The notes under the pieces: model-generated
What the model was told of the DNA's origin: nothing
Seen by the model: the letters and a program-made list of their open reading frames with translations, nothing else
Databases searched by the model: none
Source: an uncultured Coriobacteriaceae bacterium
Lineage (GTDB): Bacteria; Actinomycetota; Coriobacteriia; Coriobacteriales; Atopobiaceae
Length of the DNA: 64,000 nucleotides
Direction: 5' to 3'
Assembly: GCA_902793465.1 (NCBI GenBank)
Contig: CADBDT010000002.1
Span: 85,577-149,576 of the forward strand
Translations under genes and position numbers: made by a program
Part shown: positions 14,629 through 24,024 of the stretch, in pieces
Position numbering within the stretch: the stretch's first letter is position 1
How the letters are laid out: each line of letters opens with the position of its first letter

Positions 14629-15411
14629 TTGTCCGACTCCTGCTATGCCATCGAGAATGGGTATGTAAAGTACACGTTAGCGGTGAACAACCCCAACAAA
14701 GAGTACGCCCCTCAGTCAGTCAACGTTAGCGTTGTGGGTCGCACGTCAGACGGAAAGATCTCGTTCTCCGACGACTGGTGCACAAGCACTTGCCTTCCCG
14801 AATCGACCACCTACTGGACAAATCAAGCCGGCAATGGCAATGTCTCCGAGTCGGATACGATTGAGATCAAGCTGTCGGTAGATGACGACAAATGGTTCAA
14901 GACCTCACAAAAGTATGACTTCTACGCGATTGGCAACGTGAGCACCGCCGAAGGAGAGTTCGGTGATACCATCGCCACTGGCGAAATCACGCTCAAGAAC
15001 GAGGTGGAGCTTAAGGGATTCAGTAAGGCAGATGCGCCCATGCTGGTATGCGTGCTCAAGGACGCGAACGGCAAGTTGGTTGGCGGCTTTAGCACGTACA
15101 TCACGAAGCAGCTGAAAGTCGGTGAAGCGACCCCGTTCGAGATAAGGTCGATGTCTCGAAATAAGGTGGACTTTTGTGCGACGGCAACACTGGAGACCCG
15201 TGACGCAAGCCCCTTACCCCAGGAACGCCTACAGTCGTATTCCACCTTAGTGGGTCTCACTCTCCGAATTAGTTCTGTTCCCCGCACACCGCCCTGTTCT
15301 TGCACATGCCGTGGCGTCATCGCTGCCTCCCATCTGTTGATTGGCAACGAATGTAGCATCGATCACGCCGTGGGTGAAGACGCACTACTTTTGGTTCTGC
15401 GTTGTAACTAA
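14629..15411 (+). pseudogene. 5'-truncated gene for an FxLYD-like secreted protein
   Basis: The frame opens at a TTG with no ribosome site. Its first 185 residues look genuine: AIENGYVKYTLAVNNPNKEY, SVNVSVVGRTSDGKI, ESTTYWTNQAGNGNVSESD, FSTYITKQLKVGEATPFEI. This beta-rich pattern recalls extracellular FxLYD/immunoglobulin-like domains that normally follow a signal peptide or zinc ribbon, missing here. After about 15200 the translation becomes basic and Pro/Cys-rich, and bases 15207-15228 match the 3' flank of the HNH gene at 17156-17174, so the original 3' end was probably replaced as well. Confidence 0.5.
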
Positions 15412-15866
15412 GCGCTCATCCACGTTGGATGGACCGAGTAGAACGAACGCATGGACTCCTTTGAAATGACTGTCTCACAGTGATCCGACGGACCACATCC
15501 CTGTCGTGCCAATCTCCAAGGATCCTCGCGATGGGTCATGGTCGACAATTGGTTGCCGGTGAGGATCGCCAGCCTAGAGCAGATCGTGTGTACCTCTTGC
15601 TTGACGTGCTCGGACAATGGACTGTGCGACTTGACTGCATCCGCAAGCTCACCAGGGTGAATAAGGAACTTCCCCCTGTGTTCGCGATAGAGAGCAGGAG
15701 CTACTGGGCCATTCACCCACGCCTGAAAGTCTTCCTGAAATAGGCATTTGCCATGGGTTGCGAGGCAATGTGCTTGGGAGTAGTAAGCGAGCTTCTGGAG
15801 CTTCATCGTAGTCATGGGACCATACTCGTCTAAAATGAACGCGGCTACATCTACAACCGTTTGCAT
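15408..15866 (-). CDS. Panacea-domain antitoxin
   Basis: A 152-residue protein with the Panacea (DUF4065, SocA/GepA) domain across residues 1-70: FILDEYGPMTTMKLQKLAYY followed by SQAHCL, then FQAWVNGPVAPALYREH. Panacea proteins are antitoxins that neutralise diverse toxins, including toxic small alarmone synthetases. The gene is divergent from such a synthetase-like gene, with 47 bases between the start codons, so it is its probable partner. GGGGAGGAC precedes the ATG. The C-terminal 80 residues are less conserved and are expected to determine toxin specificity. Confidence 0.85.
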   Translation of the reverse strand: MQTVVDVAAFILDEYGPMTTMKLQKLAYYSQAHCLATHGKCLFQEDFQAWVNGPVAPALYREHRGKFLIHPGELADAVKSHSPLSEHVKQEVHTICSRLAILTGNQLSTMTHREDPWRLARQGCGPSDHCETVISKESMRSFYSVHPTWMSA

Positions 15867-15913
15867 ACTGTCCTCCCCTCAGTTGCAAGCCTGTAAGGAT
15901 ACATGGTACTTCA

Positions 15914-17005
15914 ATGACCACAGAATCTGCAAATAATATACCCAAGAAACCGATTACTCGTAAGGCAGCCGGCAGAATCTCAAAACAACTTCGTAAGTAT
16001 GAAACAGGCAAGGCTATCAGCCCAGAAGAATACCTTGCCGCTATTGACGACGCCCAACGATGGCGCGCTCAGCACGCATTGCCAACCGAGAACTGCTTCC
16101 GTGCCTTGATGGACAGCGCTGTCATGTTGCCGGACGCTGTCATTTCGTTCCGGCTGAAGCGAATGAAGTCTATCCTCGCGAAGATCAGACGTCCAGGAAA
16201 GGATTACCAGATTGGTACTATGGACGACATAGGTGGCTGTCGCATGGTGCTCAAGGATATGAGGCAGGTGAATGAGGCGGTCGGCATACTTTCCGAACGA
16301 TTTACACTCAAAGGCGGCAGGAGCGTTAAGGACTACATACATCGACCACGCAACAGTGGATACAGATCGTATCATCTGATAACGCTTAATCAGGGAGCTG
16401 ACAGAGAATATAGGGTTGAGGTCCAAGTAAGGACACAGCTCCAACACCTCTGGTCGACAGCCGTTGAAGCGGCTGGCGTCATCTACGAAATCGACCTCAA
16501 GGCCGAAAGGGATTTGCTCGACGTCAGTGAGCTGGAACGCCAGATCAGAATCTTCTTCACAATTGTCTCAAGCCTGTTTTCTCTTGAGGAAGGTACGCCA
16601 CAGGTGCCCGGATACGAGAAAGCACGCGAGGATCTTATACGTGAAATGCATGAGCTCGATTTACTAAAGAGCATCGTCGAGGACCTGTCCAGTGTGGGTG
16701 ACGATGTGTTCCTTTCGGAGAATGGGACGAGATACGACCAGGCAGGCTTCTACCTCATGCGCTTTGCGACAGAGATGCAGTTCCTTGATATAGGATACTA
16801 CAGTCCGAGACATCTTGAGAAGGCACTGAGAGACTACGATGAGTGCGAGGGCGATGCGCTTGCAACGGGCAAGACAGCAAGCCTCTTCCATTACGACGAC
16901 GTGGTGCTTGCATATGCGAATGATGGCGAGCAGCTGGGGTTAGCCTTCCCAAATTACTCGACGAAAGTCGGGGAATTCCTTGAGCATGTCGAACCATACA
17001 TTTAG
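15914..17005 (+). CDS. RelA/SpoT-domain protein, probable toxSAS toxin
   Basis: A 363-residue protein with a single nucleotidyltransferase domain of the RelA/SpoT class: DDIGGCR (104-110), GYRSYH (149-154), VEVQVRTQLQHLWSTAVE (168-185). There is no HD hydrolase, TGS or ACT domain. The C-terminal 170 residues are helical and unlike housekeeping small alarmone synthetases. Known toxSAS enzymes either make toxic alarmones or pyrophosphorylate the 3' CCA of tRNAs. The adjacent Panacea gene supports a toxin-antitoxin role, possibly in phage defence. The ribosome site is weak (TAAGGA, 13 bases from the ATG), fitting a toxin kept at low level. Confidence 0.82.
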   Translation: MTTESANNIPKKPITRKAAGRISKQLRKYETGKAISPEEYLAAIDDAQRWRAQHALPTENCFRALMDSAVMLPDAVISFRLKRMKSILAKIRRPGKDYQIGTMDDIGGCRMVLKDMRQVNEAVGILSERFTLKGGRSVKDYIHRPRNSGYRSYHLITLNQGADREYRVEVQVRTQLQHLWSTAVEAAGVIYEIDLKAERDLLDVSELERQIRIFFTIVSSLFSLEEGTPQVPGYEKAREDLIREMHELDLLKSIVEDLSSVGDDVFLSENGTRYDQAGFYLMRFATEMQFLDIGYYSPRHLEKALRDYDECEGDALATGKTASLFHYDDVVLAYANDGEQLGLAFPNYSTKVGEFLEHVEPYI

Positions 17006-17162
17006 CCGCAGATAAGCAGCTCGTAACATGGCCGCGCGACCTGCGCCACTTGAGGTGCGATATGCCGCAGCATTGGGTTATCGGTAGGATGCAATTTCGC
17101 GCTGCCACCGATAGGCCAAATTAAACCGTTGGCGGACGGCCTTGTTGCTGAGCGCAAGCCCC
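17006..17162. other. convergent gap
   Basis: These 157 bases lie between the converging synthetase and HNH genes. No gene, terminator or clear repeat is seen. Confidence 0.5.
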
Positions 17163-18104
17163 CTACCCCAGGAACACGTTGTCGTGGTGCCAGTCCAGGT
17201 ACTGCCGCGCGGGGCGCAGGCTCCGCTGCTCGGGCACCACGGCGAGGCGCCTCCCGTGATAGGGGTAGTAGTCCTTGCCGTTCCCGAAGTCCTCGTGTAG
17301 CCTCCCCGACACGACCACGCGCGTCTCGCCTGCACGATCGTAGTCGATGGTGAGGTATCCCGCGTCGAACAGAGCGTGCATGTCCGACCGCATAAGGATG
17401 CCGTTGTCCACGCTGTTCGGCCCCTCCTCCGAGAAGGAGCGGATGTGCGCTGCCTGCAGCACGGGCACGCTGCGCTCCCCCGTTATGGCGCACCTGCGCT
17501 GGTAGGCGTTGGCGACAAGCGTGCGGAATGCGCCCTGGCCGAGCCGACGCTTTGCGGAGACGATCTCGACGCCTGGCCGCGCGGTGGGGATGTTGTCCAC
17601 ATCCGAAGGCATAGTCCCCACGCCGATTCCGGCGAGTCGCAGCCGCACCTCCCTCACGAGCTCGGAGGCCTCTTGGCCGTGGAACGTCTTGCCCGCGACT
17701 ATGGAGCTGCTCCAGCGGTCGGAAATATCGAGACGATCTGCTTCCTCAAAGTAGAATACGTCGGTGAGGATAATGCAGGTCACGTTCGCGTTCGGGTCGT
17801 GCCTGCCGTCTGCGCCCTTGTAGTGCCATATACGGTCGTTGAGCTCGCGCATGCTCCCCACGCCGTTCTCATTCCCGAACGCACGCCATGCCCAGTCGAT
17901 AGTCATAACGGGCGCGTCCACGAAGAATCCGCCTCCCGCCACGCGCCCTCCGCGCGCGGCCTTCAGTTTGAAGAGGAACAGGTCACCTTCCTTGAGCGCC
18001 TTGAACGACGCGCCGCTTGGCTTCCAGAAGTTGACCTCCGCGAGGTTTCGCTCGCGCAGGAAGTCGAACCACTCGCCATCGGTGATGCCAACGTAGACGT
18101 TCAT
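17163..18104 (-). CDS. HNH endonuclease with EVE/PUA-like N-terminal domain
   Basis: A 313-residue protein starting MNVYVGITDGEWF (GGAGAGCGG precedes the ATG). The N-terminal 130 residues fit an EVE/PUA-like fold (WFDFLRERN, FKALKEGDLFLFKL, VAGGGFF), which binds modified bases. The C-terminal half has the HNH pattern: CAITGE, then AAHIRSF, then VDNGILMRSDMHALFDAGYL. This architecture is that of a modification-dependent restriction enzyme, so it probably cuts DNA with modified cytosine or similar. It is the last gene of the leftward defence island. Its final 25 codons are duplicated as a scrap at 1242-1318. Confidence 0.85.
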   Translation of the reverse strand: MNVYVGITDGEWFDFLRERNLAEVNFWKPSGASFKALKEGDLFLFKLKAARGGRVAGGGFFVDAPVMTIDWAWRAFGNENGVGSMRELNDRIWHYKGADGRHDPNANVTCIILTDVFYFEEADRLDISDRWSSSIVAGKTFHGQEASELVREVRLRLAGIGVGTMPSDVDNIPTARPGVEIVSAKRRLGQGAFRTLVANAYQRRCAITGERSVPVLQAAHIRSFSEEGPNSVDNGILMRSDMHALFDAGYLTIDYDRAGETRVVVSGRLHEDFGNGKDYYPYHGRRLAVVPEQRSLRPARQYLDWHHDNVFLG

Positions 18105-18265
18105 TCCGCTCTCCCACTCGTTCGCACGAAAACATGGTCGTTGCGACACCCATCGGAAATCTCTCGTGATGACCTAGATGGTTAGCGATCTCATGTTAGA
18201 CTAGCCACCGTGCGGCGCACTTCCCAACCTGCGAGCGCGCGTCGTTGCTAGGCCAGCGTACTCGC

Positions 18266-20779
18266 TTACAACCCAGCCCTCAGTGCATACGCCCGCATAC
18301 GCAGCATCGCGTGGCCTATCCAGTCAAACGTCTCTGTAAGGTCGTCATCATTTAGGTCGCACTGCTTGTACACGAACGCCTCAGGATTCTTCTTCTTTCC
18401 ATTTGGCCAGCTCCAGCCAAAGCTAACTCCTTCGCCAGCCAAATCTTGTTCGATTTCCTGCCTGAGGTCATATAACTCCTTGTAGCGCTGCCTACTATAG
18501 AGCCATGCGCCCGTTCCGACCCATCCTGCCTTCCTGTTTACACGCACCGAAATGTGACAACCAGCGAGGTCACTTTTATAGTCGCTCCATCCCCGCTCGA
18601 CATCGGACCTGTCTGATGGGTCACCAAATGCCCCTACGATGGCTTCCTGCTCGCCGAGCCACTCGTTGAACTCTGCCCAAAAGCCGCGTTTGAACTCGCG
18701 GTCGTCGTAGTCCTCCACTGATGGAGCTATCTGTTTCCTCACCTCGTCAAGCAATGGGCCGTCCTCGGATCCTACGCGCCATGCATACCAGCCGTTGGAA
18801 GTCGTCCTACTCGAACCGTGAAGTTGTATGAGGCGGATATGCGCAACCGAGGGACTCTTGAACTCCTCCCCATTTTCGAGTCTTATGGTTCCGGCTTTAG
18901 TAATAGTCGCAGTACCCGGATACTTTGTACCTGCACTCACCAGAATATCACCAGAGCGAATGGCCCCCTCGTTGAAGATATCTTTAAAAGTTATCGGCCT
19001 TGCCCCAGAGGTACCCTTTCTCTCAGGCAGGTATGATTTGCGAACCATCTCCTCTATCTGTGGTGCTGGCCAGACCTCAAGAGCCCTACGTATCATCCGA
19101 TCCGCTCGACCGCCAATTGACTTAGGCGTCCACTCGCTTGCATCCTTAAGCTCGCCGGATATCGCAACCCACTCGATGTCAAATCCGCCAACGGCGCGTT
19201 GCTTTTTCTCCTGGAAGGTCCCGTCGGAGAGCTCCGAGTTGTATGCCGTAAGCGTTAGGTTGCCAATATTGTGCAAAAGATGGGTGAACGTCTCCTCGTC
19301 GGCATCCCCAATCATCTGTCGCCATTCGGCGCTCGCGAGAGCGTTCTGCGGCATAATGTGCTCGATGGTGTACGTACCACTCGCGAAGTCACGTTCGTCC
19401 TTCGGGTGATAGCTGTTCTCCAAGCGTGACAGGAGGTAGAGACAACGGCGGAAGTGATAGGAATCCCGAGTGCGCAACCGATCAACAAACTCGGCGTCCG
19501 TCGGAAAGCGCCTTGCGGATCCCGCCTCGTTCATTAGGTATGCCGTGAATGCCTCAACGTAGTTGCCTCCCTCATCTTGCACTCGGTTAAGCCTTCCTAT
19601 GATGGACGAGAAGAACTTCTGCAGGCTGTTAGTTGCGCAATCGCAAACGGCACGCCGGAAGAGGTAAGACTCGAGGGTGGCGAGAATCGTGATGAGCCCC
19701 GCTCTGTCGAACGCATGATGCCCATAGTCGTCGAGAACGCTCATAAGCAGCGGATCGACCACCGATATACCAAGTCTTCGTAACATACCAAGAAGGCGTG
19801 CGACCTCTGGGTCTGCGTTCTTGCCACACGTGATATCCGCATAGTACCCAGCAAAACGTAACAACTCCTTAAGGAGCTCCTCGACGGTCCTGCCGTCACC
19901 GTATCCCTCTTCGTCGTAGTGTCGTTTGAACGACTGGTATACATCGCGCCGAGCGAGCGGTTCCGGTGCATGCAGCACCGTAAGCCAGTCGCGAACAAAC
20001 TCATCGAAAACGTCGTCGTAGGTCGATGCGCCGAGCGTTGTTTCAATTGGACGCCAATAGGTTTTATAGAGAGAGTCCTGATCGGGATGGCCCATAAGGA
20101 CAAAGTTGCGAATGAGGTCAGCCGAGGAGAGCGACTTACCCGTAGAGTTCATCGATTCAAAGATGAGCTGCGGGTTGTCTTGACCTTGCGTGAGCGAAAT
20201 GGACACAACCTCAAGGCGCAAGATTCCCGCCCATACGATGTCGGGGTCTTCAAAGGTCGAGACCCTGCCCTCAAAGTACGCAAGGTTTTCAAGAATGCGT
20301 GGAGAGGACTCATCTACCGCAACGTCGGGGTTTTGCAGATTGTCTATAAGTGACCTGAGTGTGTCCCTGTCACCCTGCGACAATGTGAGCTTGTAGCGGT
20401 CGTCCCCCGTCTTGTACTCATCCAAAAGATAGCCACGGCCCATGATCTCTTGATACGAGAATGCCCTGACCTTTCCCGGATTGGCCTTTGCGAAACGCGC
20501 GAGCGCGATGATGAGCAGCGTGATGGATGTGATTCGTTGTTGCCCATCAATAAGCATGAGTGGCGTCACCCCAGCCGGAACAAGCGTCCCCTGCTGCACC
20601 ATCACCACTGACCCCGTGAAGTGTGGCGCACCAGTGCCCCTACCAACGGAGATGATGTCCTCCCACAACTGCGTGCAGTTTTCTCGGTCCCACGAGTATG
20701 GTCTCTGGAACACAGGGATAACGAGTCTCGTACCCGCACCAGTCATAAGGTTGGCAATTCGCACTGGATGTGCATCCAT
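18266..20779 (-). CDS. GmrSD-type restriction enzyme (DUF262, DUF1524, DUF4268)
   Basis: An 837-residue single-chain protein. The DUF262 part has IPVFQRPYSWD and the ParB-like LIDGQQRITS (77-86), the nucleotide-using half. The DUF1524 His-Me-finger nuclease has TIEHIMPQN (471-479) and HNIGNLTL with N514. The C-terminal 170 residues fit DUF4268 (GFWAEFNEWL, GWSWPNGKKKNPEAF). Fused GmrSD enzymes are type IV systems that cut DNA carrying glycosylated hydroxymethylcytosine or other modifications. The gene has its own 110-base upstream gap after the Res gene. All visible motifs are intact. Confidence 0.87.
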   Translation of the reverse strand: MDAHPVRIANLMTGAGTRLVIPVFQRPYSWDRENCTQLWEDIISVGRGTGAPHFTGSVVMVQQGTLVPAGVTPLMLIDGQQRITSITLLIIALARFAKANPGKVRAFSYQEIMGRGYLLDEYKTGDDRYKLTLSQGDRDTLRSLIDNLQNPDVAVDESSPRILENLAYFEGRVSTFEDPDIVWAGILRLEVVSISLTQGQDNPQLIFESMNSTGKSLSSADLIRNFVLMGHPDQDSLYKTYWRPIETTLGASTYDDVFDEFVRDWLTVLHAPEPLARRDVYQSFKRHYDEEGYGDGRTVEELLKELLRFAGYYADITCGKNADPEVARLLGMLRRLGISVVDPLLMSVLDDYGHHAFDRAGLITILATLESYLFRRAVCDCATNSLQKFFSSIIGRLNRVQDEGGNYVEAFTAYLMNEAGSARRFPTDAEFVDRLRTRDSYHFRRCLYLLSRLENSYHPKDERDFASGTYTIEHIMPQNALASAEWRQMIGDADEETFTHLLHNIGNLTLTAYNSELSDGTFQEKKQRAVGGFDIEWVAISGELKDASEWTPKSIGGRADRMIRRALEVWPAPQIEEMVRKSYLPERKGTSGARPITFKDIFNEGAIRSGDILVSAGTKYPGTATITKAGTIRLENGEEFKSPSVAHIRLIQLHGSSRTTSNGWYAWRVGSEDGPLLDEVRKQIAPSVEDYDDREFKRGFWAEFNEWLGEQEAIVGAFGDPSDRSDVERGWSDYKSDLAGCHISVRVNRKAGWVGTGAWLYSRQRYKELYDLRQEIEQDLAGEGVSFGWSWPNGKKKNPEAFVYKQCDLNDDDLTETFDWIGHAMLRMRAYALRAGL

Positions 20780-20889
20780 AAAAAATCACTCCATACCGTT
20801 TATTACATCTTTCATCATCCTGTAGCGCAGCTGCATGATTATCCTCATCTTGCTAGGGTGTAGTGTGTGCAACACCCGTTGCCGTGCGC

Positions 20890-23800
20890 CTATAACCTCT
20901 CGATCCACTTCATCATGTCGTCGTACGTAGCAACCTGGTGGTACTTAACGCCTTCCGTACTCATCTCGTTGAAGAGCTTCTCCGCACAGGCAATCTTCGC
21001 CGCCTCCACGGCATCGAGGTGCAGCGTGTCCATGGAACCCTTGGTTTCGGCGATGAAGAAGATGTGCCTCACCACGCCCTCGTTGAATGCCACTGCCCAG
21101 TCGGGTGCGTAGTTGCCAACGGGAGTCGGAATCGTGAACCCGCGCGGTAGCCGCGCGTAGACGCAGACCTCCTTCTGCGCCTCCAGCTCGTGGCCAAAGC
21201 TAACCTCTGTATCAGAGTCACACACTACGTAGTCCTGAACATTCTTGACGGCCTCGAATACCCGGGAGCGGTTCTCAGGCATACGTTCGGTAAAGATGTC
21301 CTGGTCGTAGCGGTCCTCGAGCATGTGGTACTCGATGTGTTCCACAATCATTGTCGCCTTCTGCTCGACGATGTAGCGTGTGGCCTTGGCAATAAACTCT
21401 TCGGGGTTTCTCTTGAAGTACGAGAAAACCAGAGGATCGAGACCCTTAAGAATCGCAACGGCGCTCCTGCGTGTGATAGACGCTCCCTGGGCGATCTCGC
21501 CGACAAGATCGTAGGTTACTGTCGTGCTCGCCGCCACATCCAGCTCCCTTGTCTCCCTCTGCACGTTGCCGAACTGTTCCCCCGTGTTGAGAGACTCGCG
21601 CGTAACACGCTCGGCCTGGTTTCCCGTCGTAAGCGTGTAGCTGAGCGTGCTCACGGTAAGGTTCCGGTTGATGTAGTCGATGGATTTGCGTCGGAGCTCC
21701 TTGTCGTCAAATCGCACCGTGTAAGCATGTTTGCTGTTGATGCGCCGCCATAGTTCCTGGAACTCTTTTTTACGGAAGTTGTCGTTCAGCTGGTTGTTGT
21801 CTACCTTGGACTCATGACCGTCGCTCACCATGCCATCGAGTGCGTGCGGATCGTATACACTTCGCACGACCTTCTCGATGTGGTCGGCGTAGGGCCTGAG
21901 CTTCTCGGGGAGATTGGTGGCAGCGAACTCGGCGAACCCTCCCTCGCGGAACTTGTCGGAGGGATGGCCGTCCATGTCCACAAAGCCGCCCGTCACGAGT
22001 GTGAAGTAGATCTTGCGAGCGTCGTCCGCATTGAGCGTCATCTGGTGGGCGCCGCCGTCGTACTCCACCGTTATGCCATCGAAGAGCGCGTCGGTCACAA
22101 TGGTCGGACGCTCGCGCAGGCCCTGCTTGGTCTCCCTCTGCAGGTCACCCACGAACTGGGAGTAGCTCTGGGAAGCCACGACGGTGAGCACGTTCACGCT
22201 GTGTACCTCACCCTCGCCGAGCGTCTGCAGGTCCTGCCGATCGCCATTCTGGTCCACGCACAGGCGCAGGCCGCGCCCCACCTCCTGCCGCTTGCCCACT
22301 TCGCTGACGGAGTGCTTGAGCGTGCAGATCTGGAAGATGTTGGGGTTGTCCCAGCCCTCACGAAGCGCCGAGTGGCTAAAGATGAAGCGCACCGGCTCGT
22401 CGAACGAGAGCAGCCTCTCCTTGTCGCGCAGGATGAGGTCGTAGCCGCGCCGCGCGTCCTCGTCATTGATGCCGATACCATTCTCGCTTTCGGCCTTCTT
22501 CTCCTTCTTCGACTCTACCTGGTTCCCCTTCTTGTCGATGGAGAAGTACCCCTCGTTGGTCTCGTGGGCGCCGATGCCGCGCAGGTAGTCGCCATATGCA
22601 TCGGGCAGGCGTCCGTCCAGGAACTCGGCAACGGCCGCCTCATACTCCTCTTCGAACACCTTGCGGTAGCCGATGGCCTCGCCGCCCTCGGGGTCCGCCA
22701 CGTTGCGGTACTTCGACACCTCGTCGATGAAAAAGAGCGAGAGACACTTGATGCCGCGGTAGAAGAGCGCGGACTCCTTCTGCAAGTGGCTCTTTATCGT
22801 CTCGCGAATCTGAATCCTGCGGATGTCGTCCTCGGAGGAGTCGCCCACCACCTCGCCCTTCCGCACGACAATGCCGTTGAGGAAGCGCACATAGCCAAGT
22901 TGTCCGTCCATGTCGGGTACGATGCCGTCTGGCGCGATCTGGTACCCCTCACGGTAGGCCTCCATCTCCCCAGACTCGAGGTAGATGTCATCCCCGACGT
23001 CAAAGCGCCCGTGGGCGTTACCCACCCTGCCCGATGCCATAAGCCTGCGGTACTCGATGTCGGCCCGAGGCGGCTTGTTGCGTGAGACTATAACGTCGCG
23101 CAGGTAGAGGTAGCCATGTGTCCCCTGGATGTTCTTGAGCTCGAAGCCCTTAACCTCAATGCGCTTAACGAGCCGCTGGTTGTAGGCGTCGAGTGCATCG
23201 AGCACGTACACCATGTTGTGGCGCACACGATGCGTGGCCGAGTAGTTGAGACAAAACAGCGGGTTGAACCGCCTGATGCCGGCCTGCGTGGCTTTGCCGC
23301 CCATCTTCTGCGGCTCGTCCTGGATGATGATGGGTCGGTTGGCGGCAATCACGTCTATGGGTCTGCGGCTGCCGAACTCGTCGCGCTCGTCGAAGATGAT
23401 GCGCGCCTGCTTGGAGCGGCCGCCCTCCTTCATGGATGTGTTGAACGCCTGCATGTTGATGATCATCGCGCAGATGTCCGAACTCTCCGAGTACCGGTCG
23501 AGCTCGGTGAGGTTGTTCGAGTCGTACACGAAGAAGTTGATACGCTTGCCGTACTGCTCGAAGAAGTGCTGCTCAGTCGTCTGCAGCGACTTGAAGACGC
23601 CCTCGCGGATGGCTACGCCAGGAACCACGACGATGAACTTCGTCCAGCCGTACGCGCGGTTGAGCTCGAACATCGTCTTGGTGTAAACATATGTCTTGCC
23701 TGTACCGGTCTCCATCTCGACGTCGAGCTCGACGGCACCGTTTTCCGCATGCAGCTTGTCGGACTCCATGATTTTGTTCGCCCTCTGTATGCGATGCACG

Positions 23801-24024
23801 TTGTCCAAAAGCTGTACGGGACTCAGGCGCAACGGAGCGTTGGCGTAGCCCTCGTCGAGAGAAGACTGCTCTTCGAACAGCGACTCCATGCCCTTGCGCA
23901 GCACCTTTTGCCCCTTGTCGCGCAGGTAGGTGAAGGCATCCTGTTTGGGCTGGCCTTTAAACACGGAGACCACGGCTGCTGCCGCGTCTTCCTGGTAGCG
24001 CTGGTTCTTGAACTTCAGTTGCAT
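20890..24024 (-). CDS. type III restriction enzyme Res subunit
   Basis: A 1044-residue helicase-nuclease. Walker A is METGTGKT (104-111), the DEAD-like box is DEPQ, and motif VI is HSALREGWDNPNIFQ with EVGKRQEVGRGLRL. At the C-terminus PD (974-975) and ETK (993-995) form the PD-(D/E)XK nuclease site. With a Mod subunit, Res cleaves DNA 25-27 bp from asymmetric sites in an ATP-dependent way. Its partner Mod is two genes upstream, separated by an AlbA and a Fic gene. The ATG overlaps the Fic stop codon by one base (TAATG), so the two are translationally coupled. Confidence 0.92.
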   Translation of the reverse strand: MQLKFKNQRYQEDAAAAVVSVFKGQPKQDAFTYLRDKGQKVLRKGMESLFEEQSSLDEGYANAPLRLSPVQLLDNVHRIQRANKIMESDKLHAENGAVELDVEMETGTGKTYVYTKTMFELNRAYGWTKFIVVVPGVAIREGVFKSLQTTEQHFFEQYGKRINFFVYDSNNLTELDRYSESSDICAMIINMQAFNTSMKEGGRSKQARIIFDERDEFGSRRPIDVIAANRPIIIQDEPQKMGGKATQAGIRRFNPLFCLNYSATHRVRHNMVYVLDALDAYNQRLVKRIEVKGFELKNIQGTHGYLYLRDVIVSRNKPPRADIEYRRLMASGRVGNAHGRFDVGDDIYLESGEMEAYREGYQIAPDGIVPDMDGQLGYVRFLNGIVVRKGEVVGDSSEDDIRRIQIRETIKSHLQKESALFYRGIKCLSLFFIDEVSKYRNVADPEGGEAIGYRKVFEEEYEAAVAEFLDGRLPDAYGDYLRGIGAHETNEGYFSIDKKGNQVESKKEKKAESENGIGINDEDARRGYDLILRDKERLLSFDEPVRFIFSHSALREGWDNPNIFQICTLKHSVSEVGKRQEVGRGLRLCVDQNGDRQDLQTLGEGEVHSVNVLTVVASQSYSQFVGDLQRETKQGLRERPTIVTDALFDGITVEYDGGAHQMTLNADDARKIYFTLVTGGFVDMDGHPSDKFREGGFAEFAATNLPEKLRPYADHIEKVVRSVYDPHALDGMVSDGHESKVDNNQLNDNFRKKEFQELWRRINSKHAYTVRFDDKELRRKSIDYINRNLTVSTLSYTLTTGNQAERVTRESLNTGEQFGNVQRETRELDVAASTTVTYDLVGEIAQGASITRRSAVAILKGLDPLVFSYFKRNPEEFIAKATRYIVEQKATMIVEHIEYHMLEDRYDQDIFTERMPENRSRVFEAVKNVQDYVVCDSDTEVSFGHELEAQKEVCVYARLPRGFTIPTPVGNYAPDWAVAFNEGVVRHIFFIAETKGSMDTLHLDAVEAAKIACAEKLFNEMSTEGVKYHQVATYDDMMKWIERL

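Noticed and set aside
21814..23085. A 423-codon open frame on the plus strand within the Res gene
   Set aside because: It is the antisense shadow of a well-supported Res gene; its translation is low-complexity and rich in Val, Leu, Arg and His with no domain.
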